Source: Lysobacter capsici
GTDB lineage: Bacteria > Pseudomonadota > Gammaproteobacteria > Xanthomonadales > Xanthomonadaceae
Assembly: GCF_018732085.1 (NCBI RefSeq)
Contig: NZ_CP076103.1
Span: forward strand, 4,030,001-4,094,000
Direction: 5' to 3'
Length of the DNA: 64,000 bases
The translations under genes and the position numbers were made by a program. Every line of letters starts with the position of its first letter. Positions within the stretch are counted from its first letter, which is position 1. The notes below the pieces were generated by a model. The model was not told the origin of the DNA. It saw nothing but the letters and a program-made list of their open reading frames with translations, and did no database searches. Positions 8,582 through 18,288 of the stretch are shown one piece after another.

Positions 8582-9597
8582 GACTGGACTGCTCCTTCGG
8601 ATACGAGCGGCGGAGTCTAGCATTGCCGATGCTGGCCTTTGGACAGGCCGGGACAGGTGCCAGCGCGGGCGATGCGGTGGTACGAGCGCGGCGGCATTTA
8701 CGCAGGCAGGCGAGCGTGCGGCGCGGATGAGGTCGCGCGGTCGCGGCTTGCGCCGCTCCTACAGGGAGCCCATGCGGCTCACGCGGCCATCCGATCGCCG
8801 GCAGGCAACGGCAACCCCCTGGAGGAGCGGCGCAAGCCGCGACCGCGCCACTCCACCCAGCGCGAACACCGATGCAAGCGACACGCGATCAAGACCCAGA
8901 ATCAAAACCGAGACATCACCCTCGCGCTCATTCGCGCCCATCGTCGGCAAAGCAATCGCCGAGCGCACGGCACAGAAATTGTCCGGCAAGGCACGCATCG
9001 CCCCCAACGCCACGTCCCTCGCGCCTACCTCGACGGTCTGCACCGAATCGAGCCTTGCACTGCATCGGGCATGTGTTCGCAACGCCCGCCTGCCGATTCT
9101 TCTTGCGAACGCGGTACAGCGCCAGACGCTGCACACGCGGCCACCGCTTCATTCGCCCGGCTTTCTCCGCCAGCACGGCCGGCAGGCTCCGCCCGGTCGA
9201 ACCCGATGGCCGCCTAGCCATCGGCGCCGCGGGCGCGCCCCTGGCCCCCGCCGTGCGCAGCTGGCCCGCCCAGGACACCACGGTCCGGTCGAGGGCCCGG
9301 TATCGGGCGGGTCGAAAGGAACCGGCTGGCTGAAGGCCGCCGCGCGAGGCACTGGCGTCTTGGCCGGCCGTGGGGGCATTGTCAGGCCGTCATCGCCCAG
9401 CCATCATGCGAGCCATTCGCATTTCCAACGTGCCTCGCGTCAACAAAACCGCCGTACTGGAGCCCGCGCCGGCCCACCCTTCACCGGCACAGGCCCGATG
9501 AGCCGATTCCACCCGCTCAGCGCCGCCGATCGCACCGGCGAGCGCCCCTCACGAAGATGAAGGGCCAAATTCGTCACAATGTGCCACTATCCCAACC
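8582..9597. other. Gene-poor stretch of about 1 kb
   Basis: Several frames stay open on both strands, the longest from 8397 to 9560, but they are low-complexity Arg/Pro/Ser/Ala translations without domains or ribosome binding sites. The one definite element is a family-2 palindrome at 8735-8848. No RNA gene is recognised. The promoter of the acetyltransferase starting at 9598 must lie in the last part. Confidence 0.55.
8735..8848. repeat. Family-2 intergenic palindrome
   Basis: The arms are about 8735-8764, with core GCGGCTTGCGCCGCTCCTAC, and 8820-8848 as its inverse complement, separated by about 55 bp. Each arm also has internal dyad symmetry. Other copies lie at 42581-42643 (paired) and 54797-54825 (single). 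Confidence 0.8.
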
Positions 9598-10176
9598 ATG
9601 GCCACGCGTGAACGTTTGCCTCCCTGGCACGAACGCCAGCGTCTTCCCAACGGACGCGAAGTTCTGATCCGCCCGGTCCGGCCGGAGGATGCCGAGCCCC
9701 TGCGGGCCGGCTTCGCCCTGCTTCAGCCCGACGAAGTCCGACAGCGCTTCCTGTATGCGCTCAAGGAACTCACCCCGGACATGGCCGAGCGCTTCACCCG
9801 GATCGATCCGCGCACCGAATTCGCCTTGGTCGCGGCCGAGCCGCTGCCGCCGGGCGAGGCCCTGGTCGGCGCGGTCGCGCGGGTCGCGATCGACGAACGC
9901 ACCCAGGACGCCGAGTTCGCGATCCTGGTCAGCCGCTACATCGCCAATATGGGCCTGGGCCGGTATCTGATGACCCGGCTGGTGAAATGGGCGCGCGGCA
10001 AGAAGGTGCATCGGCTGTACGGCGACGTGTTCGAGCACAACACGCCGATGCTGTCGCTGGCCCAGTCGCTGGGGTTCGAACGCGAATTCCAGCAGGACGC
10101 GCCGGGCCTGATCCGGGTGTCGCTGGACCTGCGCAGCCACAAGGCCGCCGCCGGCGAGACCACGCCCGGTACCTGA
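9598..10176 (+). CDS. GNAT-family N-acetyltransferase, Pat-like
   Basis: A 192-residue protein. The N-terminal pattern NGREVLIRPVRPEDAEPL with LLQPDEVRQRFLYALKEL matches the acetyltransferase domain found in Pat-type protein acetyltransferases. The acetyl-CoA loop is NMGLGRYLMTRLVKWARGKK and the family-typical C-terminal segment is HNTPMLSLAQSLGF. It stands alone, so target and pathway are not known; protein lysine acetylation is possible by homology only. Confidence 0.86.
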   Translation: MATRERLPPWHERQRLPNGREVLIRPVRPEDAEPLRAGFALLQPDEVRQRFLYALKELTPDMAERFTRIDPRTEFALVAAEPLPPGEALVGAVARVAIDERTQDAEFAILVSRYIANMGLGRYLMTRLVKWARGKKVHRLYGDVFEHNTPMLSLAQSLGFEREFQQDAPGLIRVSLDLRSHKAAAGETTPGT

Positions 10177-10422
10177 TACCCGTGCCCGCGCTTCGCCGCG
10201 GGCCCGATCGCCGTTTTGTTCACGGCCGCGACTTGCCGCCTGCACACTGCTTCGGCGGCCAGACACTTCGAAAAACCAGATGCCGCGTGCCTGCACGCAC
10301 CGGCCAGGGCGGGCTGCTAGGCTGCGTTGGTGTCGCCATGGCCGGACGCCGCCGCGATTCGTGTTGCGGCGCAATGCCGGTCGGTCACACCTTCGACAAC
10401 CGCGTACGACAAGGAGTCTCCC

Positions 10423-10707
10423 ATGCAAACGACGACGCAGCGCTCGGGTTTCAAACGCATCGCCCTGCTGGCCACGATCGTGGTCGGCGGACTGTTCTCG
10501 CTCGCCAGTTCGGCGCTGCCGGTCCCGCCGTCCGGCAGCGGCTGGCTGGTCTACACCTACTATGGCCCGGCGGGTCGCGACGGTGTCGAAAGGGTCGTCG
10601 GCATGCGCTATCAGGGCGCCGGCTGTCCCGGCCCGAGGCCGCTGGACTGGGGCCAGCAGACCGCGAAGTTCAGCTGGCACTACGCCACCTGCAACAACCA
10701 GAACTGA
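10423..10707 (+). CDS. DUF6289-like small secreted protein
   Basis: A 94-residue protein. AAGGAG at 10411-10416 sets the ATG at 10423 as the start. The signal peptide is about residues 1-30 (cleavage near SSA). The mature part has VYTYYGPAGRDGVERVVGMRYQ and two cysteines (GAGC and the terminal ATCNNQN), resembling the DUF6289 pattern of a YYS/G-type strand followed by VVG and a Cys pair. The function is unknown. It is convergent with a related gene at 10854-11144, with a hairpin between them. Confidence 0.72.
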   Translation: MQTTTQRSGFKRIALLATIVVGGLFSLASSALPVPPSGSGWLVYTYYGPAGRDGVERVVGMRYQGAGCPGPRPLDWGQQTAKFSWHYATCNNQN

Positions 10708-10782
10708 GTCGCCCCACCCCGCCCGACACCACCCGGCCGACAAGGCCGTGTCGTCCCTGGCGGTAATCCAACGCGCGACAAC

Positions 10783-10812
10783 GACAAGGCGCCCGTTCCC
10801 GGGCGCCTTGTC
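10783..10812. terminator. Hairpin between convergent genes, likely bidirectional terminator
   Basis: A perfect 13-bp stem, GACAAGGCGCCCG and its complement, encloses a 4-base loop. It lies between the stops of the rightward gene ending at 10707 and the leftward gene ending at 10854. There is no long T run, so termination efficiency is uncertain. Confidence 0.65.
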
Positions 10813-10853
10813 ACGGGCCGACTACGGCCCCATTGAACCTAGCGCGACACCGG

Positions 10854-11144
10854 TCAGAACGGCAGCGGCACGCTGTCCACGTCGTCGCACATGACCGTGG
10901 TGGTGTCCGAATACGGCGTCGACGCGCCGATCAAGCTGCCGGAACTGATCGCCGGGCAATCCCCGTAGAAGACCACCCCGGCCACGTACGCATGCGATGC
11001 ATCGGTGTAGTAGCTGGTCACCGACACCGCGGTCGGCGGACGCGGGGGTTGAGCCCACACCGACGCCGACGCCACGACCACACTCATCACACCCAACGCC
11101 AGCAACGGCCGGCGGAACCGCGAAACCAACGAATCGAGCTTCAT
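10854..11144 (-). CDS. DUF6289-like small secreted protein
   Basis: A 96-residue protein. The ATG at 11144 is chosen because GGAGGAAA lies 8 bases upstream; in-frame ATGs at 11171 and 11162 overlap or precede that site. Signal peptide of about 41 residues with cleavage near VWA. The mature protein has VTSYYTDASHAYVAGVVFYGDC and a second Cys (TVMCDD), the same layout as the convergent gene at 10423, so the two are probable paralogues. The function is unknown. Confidence 0.7.
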   Translation of the reverse strand: MKLDSLVSRFRRPLLALGVMSVVVASASVWAQPPRPPTAVSVTSYYTDASHAYVAGVVFYGDCPAISSGSLIGASTPYSDTTTVMCDDVDSVPLPF

Positions 11145-11371
11145 GACTGCACTTTCCTCCATGATCTTCATGAGCGTAAGACCGATGCCGCGCGCTGGCG
11201 GCTTCGGCCCGCGTGAGCCGGCCGTGACGAGCGCCGGCTCCTGCGCCGGACAGAGCGTTCCGGTCCGTGCTTCGGCGCCGCGCCATCATGCAGGCGAAAG
11301 CCCGCGCGCGCGACGTGACCTTACGTCCCCCTGCGGCTAACCTAGCCGCCCTCTGCGAGTTCCCTCACCAC

Positions 11372-14300
11372 GTGTCTGCCCTTTTGCCTAAAACCGGCCA
11401 GCAGCGTGCCTGGTGGCGCGCGCCGGCCTCGCCTTCCGCCCTGGCCTGGGCGATCGCCCGCGCCGGCGCCGACTACGACGGCCCGCTGCTGGCGGTCGCG
11501 CGCGACAACCACGGCGCGCACCAACTCGAATCCGACCTGCGCACCCTGCTGGGCGCGGACGCCGGTCACGACGGCGCGTTGCCGGTCCTGACCTTCCCGG
11601 ATTGGGAAACCCTGCCCTACGACTTGTTCAGTCCGCACCCGGACATCGTCTCGCAGCGTCTGTCGGCCCTGCACCGCTTGCCGTCGATCAAGCGCGGCAT
11701 CGTGGTGGTGCCGGTGCAGACGCTGTTGCAGCGGCTGGCGCCGTTGCGGCATATCGTCGGCGGCAGTTTCGACGTGCGCGTCGGCCAGCGCCTGGACCTC
11801 GACAACGAGAAGCGCCGGCTCGAATCGGCCGGCTACCGGCACGTGCCGCAGGTGCTCGATCCGGGCGATTTCGCCGTCCGCGGCGGCCTGCTCGACGTCT
11901 ACCCGATGGGCGCCGACACGCCGTTCCGGGTCGAGATGCTCGACGACGAGATCGACACCATCCGCGCGTTCGATCCCGAATCGCAGCGCTCGCTCGACAA
12001 GATCGACCGCGTGCATCTGTTGCCGGGCCGCGAAGTGCCGCTCGACGACGCCTCGCTCAAGCGCGCGCTCGATGCGCTGCGCGAACGCTTCGATCTCGAT
12101 ACCCGGCGCAGCGCCCTGTATCAGGATCTAAAGGCCGGCATCGCGCCGTCGGGCATCGAGTACTACCTGCCGCTGTTCTTCGAACAGACCGCGACCTTGT
12201 TCGATTACCTCGGCGACAAGGTGCTGCCGGTGATCGCCGACGGCGCGCTGGACGCGGCCGATCAATTCTGGACCCAGACCGGCGAGCGCTACGAACAGCG
12301 CCGCCACGATCTCGAACGCCCGCTGCTGCCGCCCGATTCGCTGTACCTGACCCCGGTCGGCCTGCGCGAGCGCCTCAACCAGGCCGCGCGCATCGAGCTG
12401 TGCGGCGAACAGCATCCGCAACGCGGCAAGGCCGTCGCGCTGGGCGACCAGCCCGCGCCGACCTTGCCGGTCGCCGCGCGCGACGCTGCACCCGCCGAAG
12501 CGTTGAAGTCGTTCCTGGGCAGTTATCCCGGCCGCGTGCTGATCGCCGCCGACACCGCCGGCCGCCGCGAAGCGCTGCTCGAAGTGCTGCAGGCCGCGGC
12601 ACTGAAACCCGATGTGGTCGCCGACTGGAAATCGTTCCGCGACGGCGCCAGCCGCTTCGCGATCGCAGTCGCGCCGCTCGACGACGGCTTCGCGCTCAGC
12701 GAACCGGCGCTGGCGATATTGACCGAACGCCAGCTGTTTCCCGAGCGCGCCTCGCAGCCGCGCCGGCGCAAGCGCGTCGGCCGCGAACCCGAAGCGATCA
12801 TCCGCGATCTGGGCGAGTTGTCCGAAGGCGCGCCGATCGTGCACGAGGATCACGGCGTCGGCCGCTATCGCGGCCTGATCGTGCTCGAAGCCGGCGGCCA
12901 GCCCGGCGAATACCTGGAAATCGAATACGCCAAGGGCGACCGGCTGTACGTGCCGGTCGCGCAACTGCACCTGATCAGCCGCTACTCCGGCGCGTCGGTG
13001 GAAACCGCGCCGCTGCATTCGCTCGGCGGCGAGCAATGGACCAAGGCCAAGCGCAAGGCCGCGGAAAAAGTCCGCGACGTGGCCGCCGAACTGCTTGAGA
13101 TCCAGGCCAAGCGCCAGGCGCGCGCCGGCCTGGCGCTGGACGTGGACCGTTCGATGTACGAACCGTTCGCGGCCGGCTTCCCGTTCGAGGAAACGCCCGA
13201 TCAGCATTCCTCGATCGAAGCGGTGATCCGCGACCTGGGCAGCAGCCAGCCGATGGACCGCGTGGTCTGCGGCGACGTGGGTTTCGGCAAGACCGAAGTC
13301 GCGGTGCGCGCGGCCTTCGTCGCCGCCACCGCCGGCAAGCAGGTCGCGGTGCTGGTGCCGACCACCTTGTTGGCCGAGCAGCACTACCGCAATTTCCGCG
13401 ATCGCTTCGCCGATTGGCCGCTCAAGGTCGAGGTGCTGTCGCGGTTCAAGAGCAGCAAGGAAATCAAGGCCGAACTGGAGAAGCTGACCGAGGGCAAGAT
13501 CGATGTCGTGGTCGGCACCCACCGCCTGTTGCAGGGCGACGTGCGCTTCAAGGACCTCGGCCTGGTCATCGTCGACGAAGAACAGCGCTTCGGCGTGCGC
13601 CAGAAGGAAGCGCTCAAGGCGCTGCGCGCCAACGTGCATCTGTTGACGCTTACGGCGACGCCGATCCCGCGCACGCTCAACATGGCCATGGCCGGCCTGC
13701 GCGATCTGAGCATCATCGCCACCCCGCCCGCGCATCGCCTCGCCGTGCAGACCTTCGTCGTGCCCTGGGACGACATGCAATTGCGCGAGGCGTTCCAGCG
13801 CGAGCTGTCGCGCGGCGGCCAGGTGTATTTCCTGCACAACGATGTCGAGAGCATCGGCCGCATGAAGCGTCAGCTCGAAGAACTGGTGCCCGAGGCGCGC
13901 ATCGGCGTCGCCCACGGCCAGATGGCCGAGCGCGAACTCGAAAGCGTCATGCTCGACTTCCACAAGCAGCGCTTCAACGTGCTGCTGTGCACGACCATCA
14001 TCGAGTCGGGCATCGACATCCCGAACGCCAACACCATCATCATGAACCGCGCCGACAAGTTCGGCCTGGCACAGTTGCATCAGCTGCGCGGCCGGGTCGG
14101 CCGTTCGCATCATCGCGCGTATGCGTATCTGGTGGTGCCCGACAAGCGCTCGATCACCTCCGACGCGCAGAAGCGCCTGGAAGCGATCGCCTCGATGGAC
14201 GAACTCGGCGCCGGTTTCACCCTGGCCACGCACGACCTGGAAATCCGCGGCGCCGGCGAGTTGCTCGGCGAGGATCAGAGCGGGCAGATGGCCGAGGTCG

Positions 14301-14830
14301 GTTTCAGCCTCTACACCGAGTTGCTGGAACGCGCGGTGCGCTCGATCCGCCAGGGCAAGCTGCCCGACCTGGATTCCACGCAATCGCGCGGGGCCGAAGT
14401 CGAACTGCATATTCCGGCGCTGATTCCCGACGATTACCTGCCCGACGTGCATACCCGCCTGACCTTGTACAAGCGCATCAGCGGCGCGCGCGACAGCGAG
14501 GAACTGCGCGAGCTGCAGGTCGAGATGATCGACCGCTTCGGCCTGTTGCCCGACGCGGCCAAGCACTTGTTCGCGGTGGCCGAACTCAAGCTGATCGCGA
14601 CCAATCTGGGCATTCGCAAACTCGATCTGGGCGACAAGGGCGGGCGATTGCAGTTCGTCGAACGGCCGAACGTGGACCCGATGTCGGTGATCAAGCTGAT
14701 CCAGGGCCAACCGAAGCTGTATCAGATGGATGGACCGGACAAGCTCAAGATCAAGCTGGACCTGCCCGATGCGTTGGCGCGGTTGGCGGCGGCGAAGGGG
14801 TTGCTGACTTTGCTCGATACCAAGCACTGA
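11372..14830 (+). CDS. mfd: Transcription-repair coupling factor Mfd
   Basis: From the GTG at 11372 the product is 1152 residues, matching the usual Mfd length (E. coli 1148); the frame is open back to 11267, but that would add about 35 unconserved residues. Domains in order are a UvrB-homology N-terminal module (FPDWETLPYDLFSPHPDI), the RNA-polymerase interaction module (VHEDHGVGRYRGL, about 490), and the RecG-like SF2 translocase with Walker A GFGKT (about 635), DEEQ (about 734), TATPIPRTL (about 759) and motif VI QLRGRVGR. The C-terminal TRCF domain follows. It removes stalled RNA polymerase at lesions and recruits UvrA. No close neighbours share its strand; a family-3 repeat lies downstream. 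Confidence 0.96.
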   Translation: MSALLPKTGQQRAWWRAPASPSALAWAIARAGADYDGPLLAVARDNHGAHQLESDLRTLLGADAGHDGALPVLTFPDWETLPYDLFSPHPDIVSQRLSALHRLPSIKRGIVVVPVQTLLQRLAPLRHIVGGSFDVRVGQRLDLDNEKRRLESAGYRHVPQVLDPGDFAVRGGLLDVYPMGADTPFRVEMLDDEIDTIRAFDPESQRSLDKIDRVHLLPGREVPLDDASLKRALDALRERFDLDTRRSALYQDLKAGIAPSGIEYYLPLFFEQTATLFDYLGDKVLPVIADGALDAADQFWTQTGERYEQRRHDLERPLLPPDSLYLTPVGLRERLNQAARIELCGEQHPQRGKAVALGDQPAPTLPVAARDAAPAEALKSFLGSYPGRVLIAADTAGRREALLEVLQAAALKPDVVADWKSFRDGASRFAIAVAPLDDGFALSEPALAILTERQLFPERASQPRRRKRVGREPEAIIRDLGELSEGAPIVHEDHGVGRYRGLIVLEAGGQPGEYLEIEYAKGDRLYVPVAQLHLISRYSGASVETAPLHSLGGEQWTKAKRKAAEKVRDVAAELLEIQAKRQARAGLALDVDRSMYEPFAAGFPFEETPDQHSSIEAVIRDLGSSQPMDRVVCGDVGFGKTEVAVRAAFVAATAGKQVAVLVPTTLLAEQHYRNFRDRFADWPLKVEVLSRFKSSKEIKAELEKLTEGKIDVVVGTHRLLQGDVRFKDLGLVIVDEEQRFGVRQKEALKALRANVHLLTLTATPIPRTLNMAMAGLRDLSIIATPPAHRLAVQTFVVPWDDMQLREAFQRELSRGGQVYFLHNDVESIGRMKRQLEELVPEARIGVAHGQMAERELESVMLDFHKQRFNVLLCTTIIESGIDIPNANTIIMNRADKFGLAQLHQLRGRVGRSHHRAYAYLVVPDKRSITSDAQKRLEAIASMDELGAGFTLATHDLEIRGAGELLGEDQSGQMAEVGFSLYTELLERAVRSIRQGKLPDLDSTQSRGAEVELHIPALIPDDYLPDVHTRLTLYKRISGARDSEELRELQVEMIDRFGLLPDAAKHLFAVAELKLIATNLGIRKLDLGDKGGRLQFVERPNVDPMSVIKLIQGQPKLYQMDGPDKLKIKLDLPDALARLAAAKGLLTLLDTKH

Positions 14831-14897
14831 GGTTGCGCGTCGAGCGCCGCACGATGGCTGCGACTGCGGTTCGAGCGGCGCGCGCAACTGTCGTGCC

Positions 14898-15043
14898 CAC
14901 TTTGAAAAAGGGGGCGAGCGCCCGGCGTCGGCACGATGTCCGGTTGATCGGCAGCGCGGGGGATTTGCTTTTGCTTCGTCGCGATGGCCGCGAGCGAAAA
15001 GCAAATCCCCCCTAGCCCCCCTTTTTCAAAGGGGGGAACAGTT
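14898..15043. repeat. Family-3 intergenic palindrome (AAATCCCCCC type)
   Basis: The right part (about 15000-15043) carries AGCAAATCCCCCC, then a C run and TTTTTCAAAGGGGGG. The left part (14898-14980) has the inverse pieces TTTGAAAAAGGGGG and GGGGGATTTGCTTTTG separated by about 45 bp. The arrangement is therefore an interrupted inverted repeat. Other copies are at 60614-60655, 60899-60945 and 62619-62770. Confidence 0.75.
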
Positions 15044-15304
15044 CGGCGCGAATTTCACGAGCGCGGGCTTTAGCGATATTCACGATGTCCGCCGACGCGT
15101 ATGCCGCGCCCGGCGTCATCCGCTCGCTCCGCGTTTACTCATGCCTCACTCCTTCCCACTCACTCCTCATTTCTTCCCACTCACTCTTCGCCCCCGTCCT
15201 CGCCCCCACAAGCCATTCGCAACGCTCGTCCCCTGACATTCCACACTGACACCCACCCCACATCCGCCCTACCATCGCCGCTCCCTTCCCAAGCCGGGCG
15301 CCTC

Positions 15305-15802
15305 ATGCCGTCTCGCCATGCCCGCTTCCTCGCCCTCGCGCTGCTGATGCCGGCGCTGTCCGTGCTCGCACTCACCGCGGCCGCCGCCATGAAGATCGAA
15401 CTCAGCCAACGCACCACCCTCAATCTCGCCGCGGTCAAGCAGATTGCCCAGGCCGCCGAAGACAAGGCGCGCGCGCAGGGCTTGAACGTATCGATCGCGA
15501 TCGTCGACGACGCCGGCCGGCTCCTGCATTTCCAGCGCATGGACGGCACGCCGAATTCCAGCGTCGAGGTCGCCATCGGCAAGGCCACGCACGCGGTCAA
15601 CTACCGCCGCGATACCGCGTTCCATGAAAAGCTGCTCAGCGAAGGCAATACCGTCGTGCTCGGATTGCCGTCGAGCACGCCGATCGCGGGCGGCGTGCGC
15701 CTGCTGCACAGCGATCAGGTGATCGGCGGCATCGGCGTGTCCGGCGCGCGGGCCGCGCAGGATGGCGAGATCGCCCAGGCCGGCGCCGATGTGTTGAAGT
15801 AG
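15305..15802 (+). CDS. Exported GlcG/HbpS-family heme-binding-like protein
   Basis: A 165-residue protein starting at the ATG at 15305, with a signal peptide of about 28 residues (RHAR, then an Ala/Leu core). The rest matches the GlcG/HbpS (DUF336) fold: ALNLAAVKQIAQAAEDKARAQ-type helix, SIAIVDDAGRLLHFQRMDG, ATHAVNYRR and the C-terminal GIGVSGARAAQDGEIAQAG. Members of this family bind heme or act as small sensor proteins; this exported version is probably periplasmic. The 200 bp before it contain no other gene. Confidence 0.85.
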   Translation: MPSRHARFLALALLMPALSVLALTAAAAMKIELSQRTTLNLAAVKQIAQAAEDKARAQGLNVSIAIVDDAGRLLHFQRMDGTPNSSVEVAIGKATHAVNYRRDTAFHEKLLSEGNTVVLGLPSSTPIAGGVRLLHSDQVIGGIGVSGARAAQDGEIAQAGADVLK

Positions 15803-15847
15803 GCCGACTGCATCGTCCGCAACTCCAAGCGTTCCAAGGATTCCGGC

Positions 15848-16360
15848 ATGACACCGATCGCCCGTATTTCCGCCCTGGGCTTGAGCGTCCTGCTCGCCGC
15901 CTGCGCAAGCGCGCCGCCCGCGCCCAGCGCGAGTTTCGTGATCGTGCGTCACGCCGAAAAAAGCGACGACGATCCGCGCGACCCCAGCCTGAGCGAAGTC
16001 GGCCGCGCGCGCGCGCAACGCCTCGCCGCCTCGCTGAAAAACCAGCCGGTGCGCGCGGTCTATGCCACCGCGTATCGCCGCACCCAGCAGACCGGCGAAC
16101 CGACCGCGCAATCGCACGGACTGCAAGTCATCGGCTACGACGCCAAACAGCCCGCCGGCGATTTCGCCGCGGCGCTGCGGCGCGAACATCCCAGCGGCAC
16201 CGTGCTGGTGGTCGGCCACAGCAATACCGCGCCCGATATTGCCGCAGCCCTGTGTCAGTGCAGCGTGGCGCCGATGGCGGAAACCGAATTCGACCGGCGC
16301 ATGCGCATCGACTTCGATCGCGATGGCCACCCGAGCTACAGCGAGTCGCGCGATCAGTGA
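15848..16360 (+). CDS. Histidine phosphatase (SixA/phosphoglycerate-mutase superfamily) lipoprotein
   Basis: A 170-residue protein with a lipobox LLAAC at about residues 15-19, so it is a predicted lipoprotein. The catalytic motif IVRHAEKS gives the phospho-accepting His, with LSEVGRARAQRLA following. The second catalytic His is in VLVVGHSNTAPDIA. The substrate of this branch is unknown. It follows the HbpS-like gene by 45 bp on the same strand, so they may be cotranscribed. Confidence 0.88.
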   Translation: MTPIARISALGLSVLLAACASAPPAPSASFVIVRHAEKSDDDPRDPSLSEVGRARAQRLAASLKNQPVRAVYATAYRRTQQTGEPTAQSHGLQVIGYDAKQPAGDFAAALRREHPSGTVLVVGHSNTAPDIAAALCQCSVAPMAETEFDRRMRIDFDRDGHPSYSESRDQ

Positions 16361-16521
16361 CGCGGCGCGCGTTGAGCGATGCTCGCGCGGCTGGACGCAC
16401 CGACGCGGATCGTCGAGCATGCCTGTTCACGGGTTCGGCCCGTCCATCCAGCTCATCGGCCTTGCGCACCGACTTAGCTCATGTGTTCAGCCAGCCCGCC
16501 CCGCCCGCACGGAGTCCCGCC

Positions 16522-16932
16522 ATGAAGCCCTTGTTCGCCGCCTCGACGCTGTCGTGCGTGCTCGCCCTGACCGCCTGCGCGCACGCCGCGCCGTCCGACC
16601 AGGCCGATGCCAACCCCGAAACCGGCGACGGCGCGCGTCCCGGGCAGCCGCTGTCGATGCGGCCCGGCGATGAAGTGACCCTGCCCGATCGCTCGCGCCT
16701 GCGTTTCGTCGCCGTCACCGCCGACTCGCGCTGCAAGCCGGGCCTGCAGTGCATCTGGGCCGGCGATGCGACGCTGGAGTTCCAATGGACCGGCAGCGAC
16801 GGCACGAAGACCGCCGTGTCGCTCAACACGCCGGCGCAACCGAGCAAGAGCGCGGGCGCGTGGACGTTCGAATTGCAGGCGCTGGATTTCGCCGAGCCGC
16901 CGCATGCGACGGTGCGGTTCCAGGCGAAGTGA
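16522..16932 (+). CDS. Small lipoprotein with CxPxxxCxWAG motif
   Basis: A 136-residue protein starting at the ATG at 16522 (GGAG 9 bases upstream). A type II signal peptide with lipobox LTAC at about residue 19 precedes a linker of about 25 residues. The C-terminal domain has RLRFVAVTADSRCKPGLQC followed by IWAGDATLEFQW, a two-Cys beta-strand pattern found in many small lipoproteins of unknown role. The two cysteines may form a disulphide in the periplasm. It follows the histidine phosphatase by about 160 bp. Confidence 0.78.
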   Translation: MKPLFAASTLSCVLALTACAHAAPSDQADANPETGDGARPGQPLSMRPGDEVTLPDRSRLRFVAVTADSRCKPGLQCIWAGDATLEFQWTGSDGTKTAVSLNTPAQPSKSAGAWTFELQALDFAEPPHATVRFQAK

Positions 16933-17021
16933 TCGGGTGAAATGATCGGGTGATTGAGTTGCTCGATCGCGCCCGACCGGCGATCTGAAGCCTTCGCTGG
17001 CCAGTCAATACCGATGCAGCT

Positions 17022-17159
17022 AAGTCTTTTGTGGGAGGGCCTTCAGGCCCGATGCTTTTCGCTCGGATCGCCGCGCAGCTTTCATGGGGGCGACTGATGC
17101 GGTTTCATCGCGACCTGAGCGAAAAGCATCGGGCCTGAAGGCCCTCCCACAAAAGACTT
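17022..17159. repeat. Family-1 intergenic palindrome
   Basis: The 43-bp arms 17022-17064 and 17117-17159 are essentially perfect inverse complements around a 52-bp spacer. The core reads GTGGGAGGGCCTTCAGGCCC, a variant of the copy at 5931. It lies in the 386-bp gap before the pirin gene. Confidence 0.85.
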
Positions 17160-17318
17160 CGGACTTGCTCAGGGTATTGGCAGGGGAATCGGCAACAGCC
17201 GCACACCCGCTGCCCTCTCGATCCATGCCGGCAACTGCAACACCGAGTTGCAGCATCGACACCGCGAATGCATAAAAGTCATGCCAATCTGCGGGTATCA
17301 GTCTCGCAGGAGTCCGTC

Positions 17319-18179
17319 ATGACCACGATCATCGCCCCGCGCATCCACGACCTGGGCGGGTTCCAGGTGCGTCGCGCCGTGCCGAGCGTCCAGGCGCGCT
17401 CGGTCGGTCCGTTCGTGTTCGTCGACCACATGGGTCCGGCCGCGTTCGAGCCCGGCCACGGCATCGACGTGCGCCCGCATCCGCATATCGGCCTGGCCAC
17501 GGTGACCTTCCTGTGGGCCGGTTCGATCGGCCATCGCGACACCCTGGGCAGCGTGCAGGACATCCATCCCGGCGACGTCAACTGGATGACCGCCGGCCGC
17601 GGCATCGCCCACTCCGAACGCACTCCGGAAAAACCGCGCGCCGACGGCCATCCGTTGCACGGCATGCAGACCTGGGTCGCGCTGCCGCGTTCGTTCGAGG
17701 AAACCGCGCCGGCCTTTCACCACCATCCCGCCGCGACCTTGCCGCAACTGCACCGCGACGGTGCCTGGTTGCGCGTCGTCGCGGGTCGCGGTTTCGGCCA
17801 GGAATCGCCGGTGCGGGTATTCGCCGACACGCTGTACGTGGCCATCGATCTGGACCCGGACAAGGAACTCGAAATCGAAGACAGTCACGCCGAGCGTGCC
17901 TTGTACCTGCTCGAAGGCCAGGCCCAGCTCGATGGCGCCGATGTGCCGGAAAAACACCTGGTCGTGCTTGATCCGGGCACCCGGCCGCGCCTGCGCGCCA
18001 AGACCCCGGTCAAGGCCATGCTGCTCGGCGGCGAGCCGCTGGATGGGCCGCGCCATCTGTGGTGGAACTTCGTCTCAAGTTCGCGTGAGCGGATCGAACA
18101 GGCCAAGCAGGATTGGGCCGAGGGACGATTCGGTCACATCCCGGGTGAGCACGAATTCATTCCTTTACCTGAACGGTGA
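17319..18179 (+). CDS. Pirin family protein
   Basis: A 286-residue bicupin. The ATG at 17319 has CAGGAG just upstream; the frame is open back to 17268. The N-terminal cupin carries the pirin signature: FVFVDHMGP, RPHPHIGLATVTFLW, GDVNWMTAGRGIAHSE with the metal-binding His residues and HGMQTWVALP. The C-terminal pirin domain includes VYVAIDL-type strands and MLLGGEPLDGPRHLWWNFV. Bacterial pirins have been described as quercetinases or redox-linked regulators; the role here is undetermined. A second pirin is encoded at 20404-21258. Confidence 0.92.
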   Translation: MTTIIAPRIHDLGGFQVRRAVPSVQARSVGPFVFVDHMGPAAFEPGHGIDVRPHPHIGLATVTFLWAGSIGHRDTLGSVQDIHPGDVNWMTAGRGIAHSERTPEKPRADGHPLHGMQTWVALPRSFEETAPAFHHHPAATLPQLHRDGAWLRVVAGRGFGQESPVRVFADTLYVAIDLDPDKELEIEDSHAERALYLLEGQAQLDGADVPEKHLVVLDPGTRPRLRAKTPVKAMLLGGEPLDGPRHLWWNFVSSSRERIEQAKQDWAEGRFGHIPGEHEFIPLPER

Positions 18180-18288
18180 CTTTTCCGAATCTGGCGTTTG
18201 TCAATCCCCGCAAAGTGGACTAAGGTCACAACCTATAGGACTCGCAACACCGCTTAACCATATACATCCGGTTGCAGGGGGAAGTGTC

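Noticed and set aside
8397..9560. Long plus-strand frame across the 1-kb gap after the CDF gene
   Set aside because: Low-complexity translation that overlaps the antisense of the CDF gene and a palindromic repeat.
12128..15004. 958-codon minus-strand open frame opposite mfd
   Set aside because: No recognisable fold or ribosome binding site, and the opposite strand is a clear, full-length Mfd.
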